Of a stretch of 64,000 nucleotides of DNA, positions 9,862 through 19,490 are shown in pieces. This DNA is from Tritrichomonas musculus (lineage: Eukaryota; Parabasalia; Tritrichomonadida; Tritrichomonadidae). A program made the translations under genes and the position numbers. The notes below the pieces were generated by a model. The model saw nothing but the letters and a program-made list of their open reading frames with translations. It was not told the DNA's origin and did not search any database. The DNA lies in NCBI GenBank assembly GCA_039105265.1, contig JAPFFF010000006.1, forward strand, positions 4,092,001 to 4,156,000, read 5' to 3'. Positions within the stretch are counted from its first letter, which is position 1, and the number at the start of each line of letters is the position of its first letter.

Positions 9862-11031
9862 CTATCTTTTTTTTGCTTTTGATATTTTATATTGGGTAGA
9901 ATGGTTTGCATAGACATCCTTAAAGAAGGATAATAGCAAATTAACGATCTGCGATGAATTTGTTGAATAATGAAGTCCAAGATTGTATTTAACATTGTTG
10001 TCATCAATTGGATGAGAAAAAACAAAAGCTCTGTTTCCAATAACTATAAAGTTAGGACCTTTGAATTCTTCATTGTACAAATAAACTTGAGCATTTTCAA
10101 AAGCAGCAGTAGTGCTTAGCCATGGAATTGAAGAATTTCTAGAAAGTTCACTTTTTGGGATGAGATATAATATGTTGACGGTATTTGCCATGAGAACACG
10201 TGTAAAAGTTTGATAAAATGAAAAATTGTTGTTTGTATAAGGAGGAATTAAACTCGTAAAAAGTGATACGTTATCTTTTGGCCATTTGTTTGAATTATAG
10301 AAAATTGTTGATTGAATTAAATTACTGGTTGATATACGAAGAGGATCTCCCAAGCTTATAGGATTGTGGAAGAAATAAAAAGTTTGAGGAATATTAGAAT
10401 TATCTGACTTCATTTTTATTGGAAGCTTCATTGGCCGGGTAACAGAAGTTTTTGCATGTTGCTTAATTGGGATGACATATGGAAGTTTTTGGTTGATTTT
10501 CATTATTTGATAATCATAAAATGAGCTTATATCAGCATGAACCATATCGCAATCGTAAAATGTTGTTAATAAACTATGCGAATCTGATGCATCATTTAGT
10601 ATTTCATTGAAAATATATACAGCTTTGTCGATAATCGCAAATCCCATTGAAGTATTTGAGCTAATAACTTTTATTTTGCTAATTTTCAGGCAATTATTAA
10701 TTTCTTGTCGTAAACTTTCTGATATGAGAATTATGACTTTGACTCCTCTCTTTGATGCTTCAGAAAGTTGGCTTTTATAATACGTCCTAAAAATCGTTGA
10801 TGAAAAATTATTGGCAGCAATTTTAATTACATTCTTAGAATTTACTATTGCATTTGATATTATTTGATTAAACAGGTTGCTTTGATTCGAAATTTCAATT
10901 GTTGGTTCAGAATTGCACTCGAGTTGTTTTGGTTCTTGACAGTCAAAATATGATAATATGACGCAGATACAAATAACACAAGAAGATATTATGATTCCTA
11001 ACAAATTAATATCGAAATATATGCATTTCAT
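9862..11031 (-). CDS. PLD3/PLD4-like membrane protein without HKD catalytic residues
   Basis: 389 residues. An N-terminal hydrophobic anchor (about residues 9-28) follows a short cytoplasmic start, giving a type II membrane or secreted topology, with several Asn-x-Ser/Thr sites behind it. The body follows the phospholipase D fold of the PLD3/PLD4 group: a first half with EASKRGVKVIILIS (about 91-104) and GFAIIDKAVYIFNEILND (130-147), then a second half with DNVSLFTSLIPPYTNNN and a strand region PNFIVIGNRAFVFSHPIDDN (326-345). Where active enzymes have HxKxxxxD, the first half has S-M-G with only Asp135 kept, and the second half lacks His, Lys and Asp. It is therefore predicted to be a catalytically dead relative, perhaps binding lipid or nucleic acid in the endolysosomal lumen. 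An initiator motif lies just upstream. The family call is from the overall fold pattern and is moderately sure. Confidence 0.6.
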   Translation of the reverse strand: MKCIYFDINLLGIIISSCVICICVILSYFDCQEPKQLECNSEPTIEISNQSNLFNQIISNAIVNSKNVIKIAANNFSSTIFRTYYKSQLSEASKRGVKVIILISESLRQEINNCLKISKIKVISSNTSMGFAIIDKAVYIFNEILNDASDSHSLLTTFYDCDMVHADISSFYDYQIMKINQKLPYVIPIKQHAKTSVTRPMKLPIKMKSDNSNIPQTFYFFHNPISLGDPLRISTSNLIQSTIFYNSNKWPKDNVSLFTSLIPPYTNNNFSFYQTFTRVLMANTVNILYLIPKSELSRNSSIPWLSTTAAFENAQVYLYNEEFKGPNFIVIGNRAFVFSHPIDDNNVKYNLGLHYSTNSSQIVNLLLSFFKDVYANHSTQYKISKAKKR

Positions 11032-11034
11032 TAT

Positions 11035-11039
11035 AATGA
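11035..11039 (-). promoter_or_regulatory. Initiator-like TCATT before the PLD-like gene
   Basis: TCATT on the minus strand ends 3 bases before the ATG at 11031, giving a predicted 5' leader of about 6 bases. This matches the trichomonad initiator TCA(+1)Y(T/A), with the start of transcription at the A. Confidence 0.5.
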
Positions 11040-11520
11040 AATGTGATATGAAATATCCTTTATAACTTTTTAAATAAATATTTTGAATTTAAATTCAAAA
11101 AAATATAATAAGTTTTTATATTTCTATATCTCAAAAAAGAAACAATAGATTAAAAAAATCTTCGGTTAAAATATTCTAAAACATAATTTTAAATGAAATA
11201 TCTGGAAATTTCAGTATTTTAATTTTAATTGAGTAAGTTGTACTCGTTCTTTTCAAGTAATGAAAAAGTTTATAAAAGTAGTGAAAAAGTGAATGTTAAA
11301 TGGTGTTGTTCTCTGCCCAGATGCAAAAACATTATGCATAATATATTAATATTTTGAATCTATAAATCATATAGTTTAATGCAGCAGACATATTTTTTAA
11401 TTGACTTTCACCTATAAAGAAGAGGTCTGTAAATTAATATAAATTAGTAAAGGATGATAATAAAATAGTATTGTATAAAATTCAAAACTAACCTAGTTCA
11501 AAGTTATGAATTAAAGGTTC

Positions 11521-11551
<31 letters not shown>

Positions 11552-12690
11552 GGGTTTCACTCAGGTGTCAAATCCGCTTTTCCATTAAATACGAGAATTT
11601 GAGAGTTGATAATTATATTTATATACTATTACATATATTTAATAATAATAATAATAATTTCGTAAAAAAATATTTAATATTTATGAATATATATATGTTT
11701 AGTTATTTTATTTTTGAGAGAAAAACTGCTTTTTCTTCAGAAAATTAACATCTTGATAGTGACTTAGATTTCTATACGATTTTATATCAGGTTTTTTATA
11801 TATTGTAATATCGATTGAAGATATTATATCCAAAATATTCTTCCAAATCATATGGCCAATTTTTGTATATTTATGTTTTCAATTTTTATAAAATTTCTGA
11901 TATCAGAATTTTTTTTTTTTGAATATGACATGTTAGATGAAATGATTATTATCTCTATCAAAGCTTTACTGTTCTCCGCCTTTATTTTTAAATAGAGCCA
12001 CTAAGTCTTTTTTAAAAAAATACCGACAATGTTTTGCTTTCAAAGAATAGCATTTTTTTGTCTAGTTATTATTAATTAAAAATAAGATTCTTAGATATCT
12101 CTTGAATTTTTATCATTTATAGAGCAAGCGTTAATAATAATGGTATTATTTTACTCGGCGGCTTTTATCTATTGCCCTTTTACAAAATTACGAATTCTCT
12201 ATCAAATATCTACTATTTTTAATCAAAAGATTTAATTTATATATGCAATTATTAATAAATATCTAAATAAACTGAATTATTCCAATATGTTTATTTTTAT
12301 CGGAAAGATTTGTATAAATGCATTTGAAATAACTGCATTCCCATTTATTTTTATTCAATAATAAACAATTCCATCAAATATTTGTATGTGGTTTTTTTTT
12401 GACTCTTTTATACATCTTTTTTGTGTTAAATTGCTCATATTTTTCTTCTTCAAAACAAATTTCATCTCACATGTCCTTTTCAAAATGATCATATGTAATA
12501 TTTCAAAATTGGCCATATGGAATAGATTAAAAATAATAAAAACCAATTATCTGTCCATTAATAAAATAAATATTATAATTTTAGAAAAATCCTATAGAGA
12601 TTTGCAGAGTGCTGCCCCTTCTAAAAAAAAAAAAAAAAAAAAATAGATATGATCTTTTTTATATCTTTATTAAAATCTTTTATTGAGTAG
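11040..12690. other. Gene-free AT-rich region with long poly(A) tracts
   Basis: No gene was seen in this stretch. There is a 27-base A tract at 11521-11547 followed by a less AT-rich patch (GAGGGGGTTTCACTCAGG) of unknown origin, and a second A tract of about 20 bases near 12622-12643. Short open frames here (12355-12646) are mostly Phe/Ile/Lys and are taken as chance. Confidence 0.4.
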
Positions 12691-12694
12691 GATA

Positions 12695-12938
12695 TTAAGC
12701 ATGAATTGAATGTTTGATTAATGGATATTCTATCATTCCTGAAAGTTTTTTGTTACATTCATCAATTAATTCTCTTGAAATATTAATTATTCGTCCATAT
12801 ATTCTTAATGAAAGTTCCATTTCTCGAAGTTCTCTTTACTTCTCTTGAAGAAATTCTTCTTTAACTTAATTTTTAAGTTTTAGATAATTAACAATAATAT
12901 CACAATCTATGAAAGATAAAGGGAGAGGCCAAGCTTTT
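12695..12938 (-). pseudogene. Ubiquitin-like gene relic, copy 1 (C-terminal part)
   Basis: The minus strand reads KAWPLPLSFIDCDIIVNYLK, then after in-frame stops EEFLQEK, RELREMELSLRIYGRIINIS, RELIDECNKKLSGMIEYPLI and a final stop at 12695-12697. The same pattern, in inverted orientation, is at 16138-16342 (KARPLPLSFKDCDINVNYPT ... EKERELREIEVSLGVYGRNT). Copy 2 also keeps the ubiquitin-like part, which defines the family. At least two internal stops make copy 1 a pseudogene. The two relics flank the CDC123-like gene. Confidence 0.55.
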
Positions 12939-13161
12939 GGAACAATAAACTAATAATTTATAAAATTCTTTGATTTAAATAAAGAAAGGGAAATGATAAA
13001 TATATATTCACCAAGAATTTATTTTTGAATGATATATTTTTTGAAAAAGTTTTAATCGGTTTCTACATTTTCAAAATCTACGTTAATCACTGAATTTAAT
13101 TCATTTATTTCGCAGTTTCTAATGAATACAATAACCAAAATAAACAGAAAAGATACTTAAA

Positions 13162-14643
13162 TTACTTTTTATTTAATGGAAACTTAAAGGAGCAATTCAT
13201 ATATTTTTCTTGTTGACTAATTGAATGAGTCATTGAATTATAATTCAATTTCTGATCATCAATTGTATAATCATAAACTATTTTCCCTTTTTCTTTATTC
13301 AAGTCATTTCTAACAAAGCATACAACTTTCTTATATTCATCCTTGCTTGTTTTGATTTCAACTTCCACTTTTGAACAGAATCCATAAAAATATTCAATAT
13401 CTTTGAAATCGTCAGAACTGACCTTCCACAATTCTCCTTTCAATTTATCTCCTGGTACTATCCAACCCATGCCGTTTTGATCAATGAAAACAGAATATCC
13501 GCATAATTCACCTTCATCTACAAATTCTGCATATGCTAAATATTTTTTATTCCACCAAAAACCTTTTTTCAGAACACTTCCGACGAATATATAAGTACAG
13601 TCATCTTTTTTGCCCGAAAAATAACTCAAATAACGATTGAACCATTCTTTCCAACTTTCTTTTACATAATTTTGCTTAAAATCAGGAATATCAATCCATC
13701 TCTGTTCCCATTGCTCTGCTAATTCATCAACATGAGGATACTCTTTTAAAGCAACTTTTAATTTTCCATCTCCAAAGCGTAATTCATGTCCATCAAGCGG
13801 CCATCTATATAAAGAAGCACCTGTACATTCTAAAAATGGAGATAATTCGATCAAGATAATAGAATTATTGACATAACCGAAATCAACAATATAATCAGAA
13901 ATTTTCATTCGCGGTTTGACTTGCTCATGCCAAAAATTTTGAATCATTTTTTCAACAATCTCTTTGCTTTCAATTACTTCGTCATATTTACCATAATGAT
14001 CATATTGCGTTATGGCAGTTAACTTATTATTATATACAAATGCTCGATATTCGTTATCATAATCTAAATCAGGATTCCACTCACGTAATACTATTTGTTC
14101 TTTACCACCAAAACGTTTCCAATCAATTAAATCTAAATAAACTCTCTCACTTGATAATAATAATGATAAGCATTCTTTCCCATTTCGTACAACTAGCCAA
14201 TGCGTTTTAGAAATTGCCATAACTTTTGTATTTCCCTTGCTTTTATCTAGATTTTTCTCTTTTGATATTTTTTCTAAATTATTTTTATATTCTTGAAAAA
14301 AACGTAAAGGTTTATATGGATCTCCGTCTTTCGGACTCCTCCCACAAAGGCGTAGAAAGGCACCGTTTCGATTTAATGCGGGATTTGAGGAAAATAAGTT
14401 ATCAATTTGCTTTTCTAAATCTTCTAAAATTAAAGTATGTGAAGATTGAAAATCATTTCTGCGAAGACAGAATGAACGGTAATATGCAATTATTGCTTCG
14501 GCTTGTTCCATTTTTAATGGAAGAAAAAAAGTTTTAAATGTAATTTGTTCTAAAATTGGATACCATTCATCTATATCAAATGGAAGATTTTCATGACGAA
14601 AGCGATGCTCACTATTGTAGCTTAATTGCGAATTTGGTATCAT
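13162..14643 (-). CDS. CDC123-family ATP-grasp protein fused to a gamma-glutamylcyclotransferase-like domain
   Basis: 493 residues from ATG 14643. Residues about 25-320 follow the CDC123/D123 family, an ATP-grasp fold group whose best-known member chaperones assembly of translation initiation factor eIF2. Visible marks are FLRLCGRSPKDG (96-107), LREWNPDLDYDNEYRAF with the family's E-Y-R (198-200), NKLTAITQYDHYGKY, YIVDFGYV with Asp254, and IELSPFLECTG (265-275). The last corresponds to the family's IDFNPF motif, with Asp changed to Glu and Asn to Ser. Residues about 350-445 look like an AIG2/GGCT-type cyclotransferase: TYIFVGSVLKKGFWW (family YxxxYGTLxxG), a middle G-YSVFIDQNGMGWIVPGD, then LKGELWKVSSDDFKDIE (family V-GE-Y-V...LD). 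The position of the catalytic Glu appears to be Tyr420, so this domain may be inactive. Human CDC123 is about 336 residues, so the extra domain is a clear addition. It lies alone between two ubiquitin-like relics. Confidence 0.7.
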   Translation of the reverse strand: MIPNSQLSYNSEHRFRHENLPFDIDEWYPILEQITFKTFFLPLKMEQAEAIIAYYRSFCLRRNDFQSSHTLILEDLEKQIDNLFSSNPALNRNGAFLRLCGRSPKDGDPYKPLRFFQEYKNNLEKISKEKNLDKSKGNTKVMAISKTHWLVVRNGKECLSLLLSSERVYLDLIDWKRFGGKEQIVLREWNPDLDYDNEYRAFVYNNKLTAITQYDHYGKYDEVIESKEIVEKMIQNFWHEQVKPRMKISDYIVDFGYVNNSIILIELSPFLECTGASLYRWPLDGHELRFGDGKLKVALKEYPHVDELAEQWEQRWIDIPDFKQNYVKESWKEWFNRYLSYFSGKKDDCTYIFVGSVLKKGFWWNKKYLAYAEFVDEGELCGYSVFIDQNGMGWIVPGDKLKGELWKVSSDDFKDIEYFYGFCSKVEVEIKTSKDEYKKVVCFVRNDLNKEKGKIVYDYTIDDQKLNYNSMTHSISQQEKYMNCSFKFPLNKK

Positions 14644-14647
14644 AGAT

Positions 14648-14652
14648 AATGA
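14648..14652 (-). promoter_or_regulatory. Initiator-like TCATT before the CDC123-like gene
   Basis: TCATT on the minus strand lies 4 bases before the ATG at 14643, giving a leader of about 7 bases, in line with the trichomonad initiator rule and supporting this start codon. Confidence 0.5.
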
Positions 14653-15741
14653 TATGGTATTTCAAAGGCATTATCATTACATATAATACAAAAAATCTCT
14701 TTTGAAAAAGTTTCAGCAAATAAAATAAAGGGCAGATGAAAACTTTTTCTGAAGAAATTTAAGAGTTTTTGGTTTATCAAAAAAGTTGCACTTTTCAGAC
14801 AAAATGCTCTCAATTTTTTTTCAATCACTCCTATTCAATTCGAAGACTTTTTTATGATAAAAAAAGAGTTGATTTTTTTATGATTTAATTCCAAAAAACA
14901 AGTCAAAATAAGTTCATATATCAATATTATAATAAATAAGATTGAGAGGATTTTGTCCGAAAAGTGTAAAGTTTCTCAATATATCGAGTTTTTATAATAA
15001 ATTACCGATGAAAACTTTTTCAGAAAATAAACCATTCAAATCCACACATTCAAAAATAGTTATAATTATAATTTACCGAATTGATTTTTCTCGTTATACC
15101 AAAATAATTAATGAATTTGCCCTTTTTAATATATGAGTTCTCTGAGAAATCAATTTATGAAGATTCAATCTGAAATGAATGAAAACCCACTCTTACACTA
15201 CATTGTAATGATTTTTCATAAAAAACAATTTAAAGATTAATTTTGAATGTTTCTGGTAATTGGTTAATGAACAAGATCTGAGATTTCTATAGAATTATAA
15301 TCATTGATATCAAGTTACAAATTGGCTTATTATATCACCTGAAAAATTTTCTTGTGAAATAGGGCAATTTGGTCCCAGTTTGAATGGTTTATTTTGAAAA
15401 AAACAAATACAGCATAATTCAATATTGCAACTTATTGAATGCTTTAGGTTGATTAATCATCAAGTTTGGCATTCATAAGAAATGTTTTCTTATTAATGTA
15501 AAGAATTCATTATGTACTAAATGAATTTGAATTTCTTCTAAAATATTTATATTTTGTTTGACTAAGTAATGAAATTTCAATATGAATATTTATTGATATT
15601 TATTGATACTTTTGGTCGATTTTAAAAAATTTATAAAACTGGAAAATTTAGAAAAATTCAATAAATTTGAAAAGATTGAAAATTCATTGCTCATTGAATT
15701 ATTTTCATTTCATATCATATTATTTCATTTCATTTTATTTA
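14653..15741. other. Gene-free spacer with a short inverted repeat
   Basis: No gene was recognised. A 23-base stretch with TTTTGTCTGAAAAGTG near 14798-14822 (minus strand) recurs at 14944-14966 (plus strand) with two differences, so the two sides are partly mirror images, as are the ubiquitin-like relics farther out. Confidence 0.35.
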
Positions 15742-16373
15742 ATGATTGGAATTCATTTAGTTACAATAAATCATGGTATGTATAAAAAGGAATTTGATGA
15801 AAAATCATCAATCAAAGAAATTAAAAAAGAAATTTGTGAAGATATTTTAAATCGTTCAAAGAATCAAATCAAATTATAAAATGTTCTTAATTTTTGCATG
15901 CAATTCAATTTTCAATTTATTATTGAAAATCAAAAATTATTTATTTCAAAATTGAGATGATTATTTTCATTATTCAATACTATTCAGAAAAATTGTGTTG
16001 GATGCAAAAATGACTCGCAGTTTATTACAAAAGGAAATTAATTGATGATCAAATAATATTAAAAGAACTTAATATTAAGAAGAATGATACATTTATTTTC
16101 ATTTCTCCTTCTTTCTTAAAATCAAAAAATTTTTCAAAAGCTCGTCCTCTCCCTTTATCTTTCAAAGATTGTGATATCAATGTTAATTATCCAACACTTA
16201 AAACTCAAGTTGAGAAAGTATTTTCTCAAGAGAAGGAAAGAGAACTTCGAGAAATTGAAGTTTCATTAGGCGTATATGGACGAAATACTAATATCTCAAG
16301 AGAACCAAATGATGAAAGAAAATCGATTAATTCATGTTTAATATTTTACTCAATAAACAATTTTTATTATTAA
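15742..16373 (+). pseudogene. Ubiquitin-like gene relic, copy 2
   Basis: ATG 15742 opens MIGIHLVTINHGMYKKEFDE, then SSIKEIKKEICEDILNRSKN, which has the beta-hairpin-plus-helix pattern of a ubiquitin-like domain. The frame stops near 15879. About 140 bases later AVYYKRKLIDDQIILKELNI, then KKNDTFIFI matches the second half of a ubiquitin fold (L-x-Y-x-GK-L-x-D-x-x-T-L-x-x-L-x-I). It continues into KARPLPLSFKDCDINVNYPT and EKERELREIEVSLGVYGRNT before the stop at 16371-16373. Stops and a frame change break the gene. The second half is shared with the inverted relic at 12695-12938. Confidence 0.55.
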
Positions 16374-17014
16374 TTTATTTAAATCATCATATGCATGATA
16401 GAAAACAAATGCTTTCAATGCAATGATTAAATACTTTTTCTCACAAATAATGTTTGTTACTTTAATAATCATTCAGCAACATCATACAAATGAATGCTTT
16501 TTTTTCTAGATGAAATATTTGTCAACAACATTTAAATTAATTAACAATAGATATTTGTTTATTGATAATTCAGTTTTAATTAAAAATGCTGTATTTATTC
16601 TAATATCTTCATTTGTTTGCTTTTCAATTCTTTTTATCGTCTTTTCAAAACTGTTTTTATTTTTATACTTGATATCTGTTTAATTAACTGTTGTTTGAAT
16701 ACTGGAAAATACATGAAACTAAGATTATTCATGAGAGACAATTTTCAAATGCAGAATTTTCTGCAATTATCAATTAAACTTTATGACTTTATTGAAATAA
16801 TTTTAAATGAGTAGCAAACAAATTGTAAAAAAATGAGTCAAATAAAACATTCAAACAATAACCTCTCACTTTTCAATAATAAACCATTGAAAAAATGACT
16901 ACACATTCAATTTTGAGAGTATAGTCAATAATTCAATCCTTTCCATTTATATTTTAAAATATAAAAATAATTGTTATAGAGAAAATATAGAAAACCTTTT
17001 TTTTTTTTTTTTTT
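16374..17014. other. Spacer with a 20-base T tract
   Basis: No gene was recognised. A T tract at 16997-17016 runs into the stop codon of the dehydrogenase gene on the other strand, so that its stop reads TAA followed by an A run (a TAAA poly(A) signal). Confidence 0.4.
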
Positions 17015-17968
17015 TTACTTTTTAGGATAAGTGTAAAATCCTTTTCCTGCTGAAATTCCAAGTTCACCTTTCTCAATCTTAGCTAATAGCATCTGATTGA
17101 TTTCTCTATAGTGGTAAGGTGCTTGTTCAGGAGGTTCATCAACCTTTTTACTGATAATATTTTGGATTGTGATGAGTCCAATAGCATCCATAATTTGGAA
17201 TGGCCCAAGTGAAGCTCCTGTTCCGATTTTCCAAGTTTTATCGATTGTTTCAATGTCAGAAACACCAGTTGCGAATAAATCTAATGCAGATCCGAGCATT
17301 GGAACAAGCATGGAATTGAGCAAATATCCTCCCTTTTCTTTGTAAAGTGGAAGTGGCACCATTCTTATAGCTTTTGCAAATTCAATGAGTTCATTGAATA
17401 CATTTTTATCTGTTTGGGGTTGCATCATTATTTCTGCTGTATTTAATTTCCATATTAAATTAGCAAAGTGCATTGAAAGGAATTTTGTAGGCCTTCCTGT
17501 GTATTCTGTAAGTTTACTTGGAGGGAGTGTTGATGTATTGGTTGCAATAATTGCTTTTTCTGGTAGTAATGGAGCCATCTTCTGATAAAATGCAATTTTT
17601 TCATCCATTCGTTCGGCAACCGCTTCGATAACGAGATCTGCATCTGAGACAGCTGTCTTAAGATCTAATTCAAGCTTAAGATTTTTATAAGCTGCTTCTG
17701 ATCTTTCCAAGCATTTTTCTTTATCAAAATTTTCTACATCTGCAATACCGTTGCACCAATTTCCTGGCAATTTTCCATTTGCACTTGCCATAAGTTCAAT
17801 TGTTTCTCTGTATGTTTTATGCAAGTGCTCAATCTTAGGTTTTGTTCTTCCAATACTACCTTCACTTCTTAGCCAGATGGTTACATCAAAACCACAATAG
17901 GCACTTTGGTAGGCAATTTGGGTTCCCAAAACTCCTCCGCCTGCCACAACGACTTTTTTAAGATTCAT
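17015..17968 (-). CDS. 3-hydroxyacyl-CoA dehydrogenase (3-hydroxybutyryl-CoA dehydrogenase type)
   Basis: 317 residues, whole. The N-terminal Rossmann domain has VVVAGGGVLGTQIA (6-19) for NAD(H) binding, an acidic helix-end region, and TNTSTL (143-148). The catalytic His167 is in SMHFAN and its partner is Glu179 in AEIM. The C-terminal helical domain has GGYLLNSMLVPML (213-225, with the substrate-binding Asn218), the family's GPFQIMDAIGL (255-265) and the end signature GISAGKGFYTYP (304-315). The reaction is NAD-linked interconversion of 3-hydroxyacyl-CoA and 3-oxoacyl-CoA. The single-function bacterial length and the G+C content, higher than the flanks, fit a gene of bacterial origin, as known for several trichomonad metabolic enzymes. 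No targeting presequence is visible, so a cytosolic place is likely. A TCATA initiator lies 8 bases before the ATG. Confidence 0.9.
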   Translation of the reverse strand: MNLKKVVVAGGGVLGTQIAYQSAYCGFDVTIWLRSEGSIGRTKPKIEHLHKTYRETIELMASANGKLPGNWCNGIADVENFDKEKCLERSEAAYKNLKLELDLKTAVSDADLVIEAVAERMDEKIAFYQKMAPLLPEKAIIATNTSTLPPSKLTEYTGRPTKFLSMHFANLIWKLNTAEIMMQPQTDKNVFNELIEFAKAIRMVPLPLYKEKGGYLLNSMLVPMLGSALDLFATGVSDIETIDKTWKIGTGASLGPFQIMDAIGLITIQNIISKKVDEPPEQAPYHYREINQMLLAKIEKGELGISAGKGFYTYPKK

Positions 17969-17975
17969 TTAAAAA

Positions 17976-17980
17976 TATGA
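17976..17980 (-). promoter_or_regulatory. Initiator TCATA before the dehydrogenase gene
   Basis: On the minus strand TCATA is followed by a short T/A leader and then ATG at 17968, so that the A(+1) is about 10 bases from the start codon. This is a textbook spacing for the trichomonad initiator. Confidence 0.6.
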
Positions 17981-19152
17981 ATTATTTCAACCAATTCATT
18001 TCACATTGCCGATGAGTGTAAAATGATATAATATATTTATCCTTATATTCAAATAAATAAAATAAAAATAAATTAAATTAAATATTTATATTTTATTTTA
18101 ATAAATTTATAATACTTTTATAATAGGAAAATATCTTTAAATTTTCAAGATAAATTTTAATGTTAATTTTGATTCAAATATAAAAATCAAAATAAACTTT
18201 TCAATTTCAATAACAATAAAAATAAGCATTACAATTAATTTAATAGCTAATTCAAATATCGAGTAGATTATTCAAAATTTAATCGTGGATACTTTTTGAA
18301 TAATCTCATATAATTAGTTCATTTTATTATAATTTTAAAAAGTAACCTTCGATAAAATTCAATAGTCCTAGCATGTTACTTTTTAAAAATTCTTTATTTT
18401 TATTCAAAGTTTCAATAAAAATTTGTAAAAATTCATGAAAAATTTTAATCATGCAGAAAAAAATCAAAATTTTATGAAAAGAAATTTTGCATGAAAACGG
18501 TTTTTGATGTCACGAATTAACTAAAGATTGAGGTGAAAACGGTTTTAGATAAAAAAATGAATATTTAAGCACAAATTTTTAAAATAAAATCAAAAATAGA
18601 AAACATTTTTTTCTCAATGAAAAAAGCAATTTAAAACAATTTTTTGGAATCAAAATTGCTTTTTTTTGAATATCCTTGTGCAATTGAATGCTAATTTTAA
18701 TGATAACTTTAAAACAACAGTTTGTACCAAAGAATGCTTTTTTTTTTTTTTTTTTTAGTATTAAAAAGAAAAAAGGGACAAATGTAACTGAAGTTTTGAT
18801 CTCATATATTTTATTCTTCTTCAAAATACAATATAATCAGCATACATTTGGAGAAGGTTTATTGAAAATGTAATCATGAAGATAGAAGAATAACAAAAAA
18901 TTTTAAGATGATTTCAAATTTTTTTTAATAGAAGAACTATCTCTACTAATTTATTATGTATTTGTATAATATTTAATAAGGAAATTATTATTAATGTTAA
19001 TTATGATTGCTGTTCAATCCAATTCAAATATTGAATGAAATAAATGCTTTAAACTTTTTCTGGGCCATATTATTCAAATCAATGTGGGTAAGAACATTTG
19101 ATTGATTGAGGATAGAAACCAAATGTTTTTACCCATTATTATTAATAAATTC
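17981..19152. other. Gene-free AT-rich region
   Basis: No gene or paired repeat was recognised. An 18-base T tract lies near 18739-18756. Short frames here are Lys/Phe-rich chance frames. Confidence 0.4.
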
Positions 19153-19490
19153 GGATTAATTTTAAAATAGTTGTACTTTTGTGAGGAGACTTCAAAAAGT
19201 GGAAAATCCTCAGAAAAAATAATCTAATTGAGATGCAAAAAAAAAAAAAAAAAATCTTTTTAGGTTACAAAATTTTTACCGATTCTTACCGCCAGCCGCG
19301 CGGTCTCGACTCGGCTTCGCTTTGCTCAGCTTCGCTCAATGCCAGTTAGGCGGTATGTAGCCTCGGAAAAATGATATAAAAATATAAAAAGATTTTATTT
19401 TATCAAGCATTTATATAAGATTATTTTTTCTGAGGATTTTCCACTTTTTGAAGTTTCCTCACAAAAGTACAACTATTTTAAAATCAATCC
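19153..19490. mobile_element. Foldback (MITE-like) element with a G+C-rich core
   Basis: The arms at 19153-19225 and 19416-19490 are inverted copies of about 73 bases with few differences (for example TTGTACTTTTGTGAGGAGAC and its partner). Between them, next to an A tract, is an approximately 85-base core (about 19286-19370) with G+C near 60 percent, in contrast to about 20-25 percent around it. The core contains ACCGCC...GGCGGT as possible stem and a repeated GCTTCGCT motif. No target duplication could be fixed. The core looks more like a structured RNA or a foreign piece than like local DNA. Confidence 0.65.

Noticed and set aside
18688-18873. 61-codon frame around a T tract
   Set aside because: The frame exists only because the T tract encodes Phe; the rest has no protein character.
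19286-19370. The G+C-rich core as a tRNA gene
   Set aside because: No A-box/B-box spacing, no acceptor-stem pairing of the right length and no T-loop GGTTCRANTCC were found.
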